64,000 nucleotides of DNA. It comes from Lachnospiraceae bacterium. GTDB taxonomy: Bacteria; Bacillota; Clostridia; Lachnospirales; Lachnospiraceae. The notes beneath the pieces are model-generated. The model saw only the letters and a list, made by a program, of their open reading frames with translations. It had not been told where the DNA came from and searched no databases. Positions 60,242-64,000 of this stretch are shown here, one piece after another. Within the stretch, counting starts at the first letter, position 1. Each line of letters opens with the position of its first letter. The position numbers were made by a program, and so were the translations under genes. Location of the stretch: NCBI GenBank assembly GCA_025758065.1, contig CP107199.1, forward strand, positions 2,329,501 through 2,393,500, written 5' to 3'.

Positions 60242-62112
60242 ATGCTTATTTATGCAGGTACAAAAAGTGATTTTATGATTGATATAGAGCATGATAGTTT
60301 GGAAACAAAATTATATGAAAATATAAAATTAAAGATGAACCGAACGACGGGATTAAGTGAGCTGAACGCCTGGCGGAATTCATTAAAAGAAATGTATATT
60401 ACATTGAATGATTCTGATATTCCAGAGGATGCAGGTGTGGCGATTGAATATAATATTCCCCAGACTTCAAAACGGGTAGATTTTCTTATTTCTGGTTATG
60501 GATTGAATGGAAAAGGAAATGTTGTCATTGTTGAATTGAAACAATGGGAAAAATTAACAGCTATAGATGGTCAGGATGCAATTGTCGAAACATATACGGG
60601 CGGTGCGAACCGAAGAGTTGTACATCCATGTTATCAAGCTTGGTCTTACGCAGCTTTAATCAGGGATTATAATGAATATGTTCAGGACAACGAAATCAGC
60701 CGTCATCCTTGTGCGTATCTTCATAATTATCCAAGAATAGAAAATGATCCATTGGATAAAGAACAATATCAGGATATTATGGAGGAGACGCCTGCATTTA
60801 CTTATGGGCAAAGGGAAGCTTTTCGTACATTTATTAAAAAGCAAGTTATAATGGGGGACAAAGAGGATACACTGCTGAAAATTGAACAGGGAAAAATTAA
60901 ACCTTCTAAGCAACTTCAAGATGCACTTGCAAATATGCTTAAAGGGAATCAGGAATTTGTTATGTTGGATGAACAGAAGGTTGTATATGAAAGCATTCTT
61001 GATTATTCTTGTCAGTGTCAGAAAGATGGAAAGAAAAGAACAATTATTGTTGAAGGGGGTCCTGGAACCGGAAAAACAGTTGTTGCAATTAATCTACTGG
61101 CTGAACTCACAAATCGAATGCAATTTGTTCAATATGTTTCAAAAAATGCTGCACCGAGAACTGTTTATCAATTTAAATTAAAGGGACATATGAAAAAAAC
61201 AGTGTAGATAATCTCTTTAAAGGTTCTGGAAGTTATACAGAAGCACCAAGAAATTCAGTTGAAACATTACTGGCTGATGAAGCACATAGGCTAAATGAGA
61301 AATCCGGTATGTTCCAAAATATGGGAGAGAACCAGATAAAAGAAATTATTCATGCCGCTGTTTGTAGTGTGTTTTTTATTGATGAGAGTCAGAGGGTTAC
61401 ACTATCAGATATTGGGAGTGTAGCTGAAATAGAAAAGTGGGCAGATTTGGAAGAATCAGAAGTTGTTAAAATGCAACTTGTTTCTCAGTTCCGTTGTAAT
61501 GGTTCTGATGGATACCTGGCATGGTTAGATCAGGCGTTGGAAATCCGCGAAACAGCAAATTATGATCTTGACGGAATTGATTATGATATTCGTATCTGTG
61601 ATACGCCTGCAGAAATGGAGGCAATTGTGATTGAAAAGAACCGCGCCAGAAATAGAGCAAGAATTCTCGCGGGTTATTGTTGGGATTGGCCGAAGGCTAC
61701 CAGAAACAATACAAATTTCCATGATATCGAAATTGGAGATTATTCCATAAGCTGGAATCTAAATGGTGGAGATGCTTTTGCAATCAGTGAAGGGTCAGTT
61801 CATGAAGCTGGATGTATTCATACATCGCAAGGACTAGAATTCGATTATACGGGTGTCATCATTGGTGATGATATGCGATTTGAAAACGGGAAAGTGATCA
61901 CAGACTACACAAAACGTGCAAAGACCGATAATTCTTTGAAAGGAATAAAAACACTAGCGAAGAAAGACAAAGAAAAAGCAGATCAGGTTGCAGATGAAAT
62001 CATAAAAAATACATACAGAACACTCATGACAAGAGGTATGAAGGGATGCTATGTATATTGCACGGATACAGCCTTGGCACAATATTTTAAGAAACTTTTA
62101 AAACAAAAATGA
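60242..62112 (+). pseudogene. PD-(D/E)xK nuclease fused to DUF2075 P-loop ATPase, frameshifted
   Basis: The first part (321 codons) has a restriction-type nuclease core (D80 in KRVDFLISG, E98 and K100 in VIVELKQW) and Walker A GGPGTGKT at 272-279. At a run of seven A (61193-61199) the frame is lost and TAG follows at 61205. The sense continues one frame over from 61201 (SVDNLFKGSGSYTEAPRNS), through a Walker B-like TLLADEAHRLNE, FIDESQRV, and DUF2075 motifs SQFRCNG and HTSQGLEFDYTGVIIG, to 62112. One missing A explains the break. It pairs with the MazG-like gene 16 bases downstream. Either it is a pseudogene or slippage at the A run rescues some full-length protein. Confidence 0.8.
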
Positions 62113-62128
62113 TAAAGGGGTAAAATTT

Positions 62129-62449
62129 ATGAAGGAAAAAACAATAGAGCGTATTCGCAAATTTACAGAAGAGCGGGATTGGGATCAATTTCATAGTCCG
62201 GCAAATCTTGCAAAATCGATTGTGATTGAGGCAGCAGAGTTGTTGGAGTGTTTCCAGTGGAGTGATACAGAGTATGATCTGCAGCATATAAAAGAAGAAC
62301 TGGCAGATGTACTTGTTTATTCACAAAATCTTCTTGATAAATTGGAACTTGATGCAGATGAAATCGTGAATATGAAGATGAAACAGAATGAAGCAAAGTA
62401 TCCGGTAGATAAAGCAAAAGGGAATGCGGCAAAATATACGGAGTTGTAG
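62129..62449 (+). CDS. MazG-like nucleotide pyrophosphohydrolase
   Basis: 106 residues. The metal-binding helices E-x-x-E...E-x-x-D are visible (VIEAAELLECFQW and IKEELADVLVYSQNLLD). Such proteins hydrolyse NTPs to NMPs. It follows the nuclease-DUF2075 gene by 16 bases, a pairing that suggests nucleotide signalling or clearance in a defence role. AAAGGGG precedes the start. Confidence 0.85.
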   Translation: MKEKTIERIRKFTEERDWDQFHSPANLAKSIVIEAAELLECFQWSDTEYDLQHIKEELADVLVYSQNLLDKLELDADEIVNMKMKQNEAKYPVDKAKGNAAKYTEL

Positions 62450-62451
62450 TT

Positions 62452-62697
62452 TTAGTAATTCCGGTTGCATCTGAAATTCCTATAGCATTTAAAGAAAAGA
62501 GATTTTTAAGAATAGGATCGTCAAAATGTAATATTAAGGATTACCCTAAGTGAGAAATTGAACTTTTCAAAATACTGGATGGAAGAACCGAAACGATAGA
62601 AACAGTACCGGCAAAATACCAGGAACTTCCATTTCGAAAACTCTTTGGAAATTACGGTTTCAAAGGTATTGTTTTAAATCTAAAGACATTTATTAAG
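62452..62697 (+). pseudogene. Fragment of an AlbA_2-type ATP-/DNA-binding protein
   Basis: In frame from 62452: PVASEIPIAFKEKRFLRIG, SKCNIKDYPK, TGA at 62557, then EIELFKILDGRTETIET, AKYQELPFRKLFGNYG and GIVLNLKTFIK. This matches an inner segment of COG2865/AlbA_2 proteins. The front part is missing, one stop interrupts it, and the IS3-type element at 62698 ends it. Confidence 0.6.
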
Positions 62698-63720
62698 TAT
62701 AATGGTATCGTAATTTAAGACACTTCGAGAGACATTTTTTAATGAATCTGGTATACTGTAAGCACTATAGAAAGAAGAATCATTTTTATGTCTCGAACAA
62801 GAAGAAATTTCTCCGCAAAATTCAAATCCGAGTTAGTCATTGAATTGCTCAAAGGAGAAAAGGACTTAAATACAATTGCTAGCGAAAATAACATTCAGCC
62901 GAATTTTCTTCGCAACTGGAAGAAAGAATTCTATCATTGATCATCTGCATACCGATAATCCTGCCTGGGGAGCACGTCAAATGTTTTCACAGCTGAAAAT
63001 GCGTGGTCATCAAGTGGGACGCCGGAAAACGCATCGCTATATGATTGAAATGGGGATTGATCCGATCTATCCAAAGATGAATCTTTCCAAACGTATGCAA
63101 CAGGCAAAAGTCTGCCCGTATCTGCTTCGTAACGCCGTTATCGACCGTCCAAATCAGGCATGGTCAATCGACATCACCTATATCCCCATCAAGCACGGCT
63201 TCCTGTATCTGACAGCCATCATTGACTGGTATAGCCGTTGTATTGTTGGCTGGGAGGTGGATGATACCTTGGACACCAGAATGGTCATAAACGCGCTGAA
63301 GAAAGCTTTCAAGGCGGCAAAGCCCCTGATCCTGAACTCAGAACAAGGATGTTAGTTTACAAGCACCGAGTACATAGCATTTCTCAAAGAAAACCATATC
63401 CGCCAGAGCATGGATGGAAAAAGCCGCTGGGCAGACAACATCATGATTGAACGCTGGTTTCGTAGCTTCAAATATGAGGAAGCCTATCTTACGCAGTATG
63501 CCAACATCCGGGAAGCACGGACGGCTATCAAAAGCTATGTACATATCTACAACTTTGAGCGCTGTCATTCAGCAATCAACAATCAGACACCCGCATCATA
63601 TTATTATCCGGCACTGCTGATTGATCATGATGCTTAATGGATGCCCCTCCCAACTCAGCTACATATATCGGTTCATTATAAAATGCTTGAATTTTTGTCT
63701 TGACAACTGAACCACTATAG
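62698..63720 (+). mobile_element. Degenerate IS3-family element
   Basis: The left end TATAATGGTATCG (62698) and right end ...GAACCACTATAG (63720) are imperfect inverted repeats. Inside are an orfA start and most of orfB. The right end also occurs inverted at 54912-54976. No clean target duplication is visible. Confidence 0.75.
62788..63636 (+). pseudogene. IS3-family transposase remnant (orfA start joined to orfB, with deletion and nonsense codon)
   Basis: From 62788 the orfA helix-turn-helix part reads SRTRRNFSAKFKSELVIELL and ENNIQPNFLRNWKKEF, then breaks off near 62930. OrfB picks up at HTDNPAWGARQMFSQLKMRGH with integrase-core motifs WSIDITYIPIKHGFLYLTAIIDWYS and later KSRWADNIMIERWFRSFKYEEAY. 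TAG at 63353 replaces the Gln of the usual SDQGCQF motif. A junction deletion and a nonsense codon make it inactive. Confidence 0.85.
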
Positions 63721-63911
63721 TCCTATATTTGACACATCCACATGTATGTAGACACACATATTGTAGCAATATGGCACGTAGTGGAATGAATCCAAAAGCA
63801 CTGCAATATCTGATGGGGCATAGTGATATTGGTGTAACTTTGAACACATATACACATCTTGGACTAGAGGATGCAAAAGTGGAAATGCGTAGAATTGCGT
63901 CTGTTTCATAG
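63721..63911 (+). pseudogene. C-terminal remnant of a Tn916-type tyrosine recombinase
   Basis: About 60 codons directly after the IS: PHVCRHTYCSNMARSG, KALQYLMGHSDIGVT and LNTYTHLG give the R-x-x-H, H and Tyr residues of the integrase active site. The first 300 or so residues are lost to the IS. It shows that an integrative element once lay here. After its stop, TTGGTAAA/TTTACCAA hairpin sequence (63914-63943) resembles the terminator or attachment region that follows such integrases; the sequence to 64000 has nothing else recognisable. Confidence 0.8.
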
Positions 63912-64000
63912 ATTGGTAAAACGAGATATTTACCAAATTTTTACCAATTTTGAGGAAAAAGATATATCAAAACAGACCAAATTATGCCGAGTTAAATTAA

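Noticed and set aside
61190..61201. Classical -1 programmed frameshift at A-AAA-AAC
   Set aside because: The AAA-AAC codons are in the post-shift frame, so the heptamer is out of phase. A missing base or transcript slippage fits better.

Overview
The window reads as a Lachnospiraceae-type Firmicute chromosome, probably from a gut anaerobe. This rests on strong AGGAGG ribosome sites, clostridial gene types (CsoR/CopA, PTS EIIA/EIIBC, SpaA/CnaB adhesin with class B sortase, Fe-S aldo-keto reductase) and Tn916-like integrase remains. The genus cannot be fixed from the sequence alone.

Layout. 1-7.7 kb: a type I-E CRISPR-Cas locus (cas3 tail, casABCDE, cas1, and cas2 fused to a DEDDh exonuclease) with a 10-repeat, 61-bp-period array. 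A small coiled-coil gene and two decayed repeats follow. 8.3-14 kb: a broken GGDEF gene, a cation/proton antiporter, an AraC regulator, an M20 amidohydrolase and a CobW-type GTPase. Two look-alike promoter-hairpin-terminator units, candidate small RNAs or attenuators, sit at 8.84-8.98 and 13.86-13.99 kb. 14-20.7 kb: a defence island with a Vsr-like nuclease, two tandem Sau3AI/MutH-like restriction enzymes, a C5-cytosine methyltransferase, and a DUF262 + HEPN pair. 21-28 kb: a transglutaminase-like protein, an unknown protein, a RelA/SpoT-domain protein, and a CsoR-CopA copper module in which a CopZ-like domain is fused to CopA yet keeps its own ribosome site. 28-32 kb: a PTS operon with a RAT-like antiterminator, split by a complete insertion sequence between EIIA and EIIBC. 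32-38.9 kb: an ABC ATPase/permease pair, a polysaccharide deacetylase, a HIT protein, a D,D-carboxypeptidase and a CPA1 antiporter. The antiporter's terminator is split in the loop by a complete IS4-type element. 41-51.8 kb: one 3,623-residue gene for a thioester/SpaA-repeat surface protein that ends in a complete class B sortase domain. 52-54.9 kb: an Fe-S aldo-keto reductase, an Fe-S protein and a divergent Crp/Fnr regulator. 54.9-63.9 kb: an island bounded by inverted ends of one IS3-type element, carrying two WYL regulators, RtcB RNA ligase, a gutted RlaP-like gene, a Fic protein, a frameshifted nuclease-DUF2075 ATPase, a MazG-like protein, an AlbA_2 fragment and the tail of a tyrosine recombinase.

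A long-hairpin repeat family runs through the window. Full copies lie at 10.29, 40.77 and 51.96 kb, with partial ends at 11.37, 24.63 and 40.74 kb. Most copies sit directly upstream of the ribosome-binding site of a gene, and two near-identical direct copies bracket the giant adhesin-sortase gene. The adhesin-sortase fusion, this repeat family and the DUF262-HEPN/dual-endonuclease island are the best candidates for under-described biology here.
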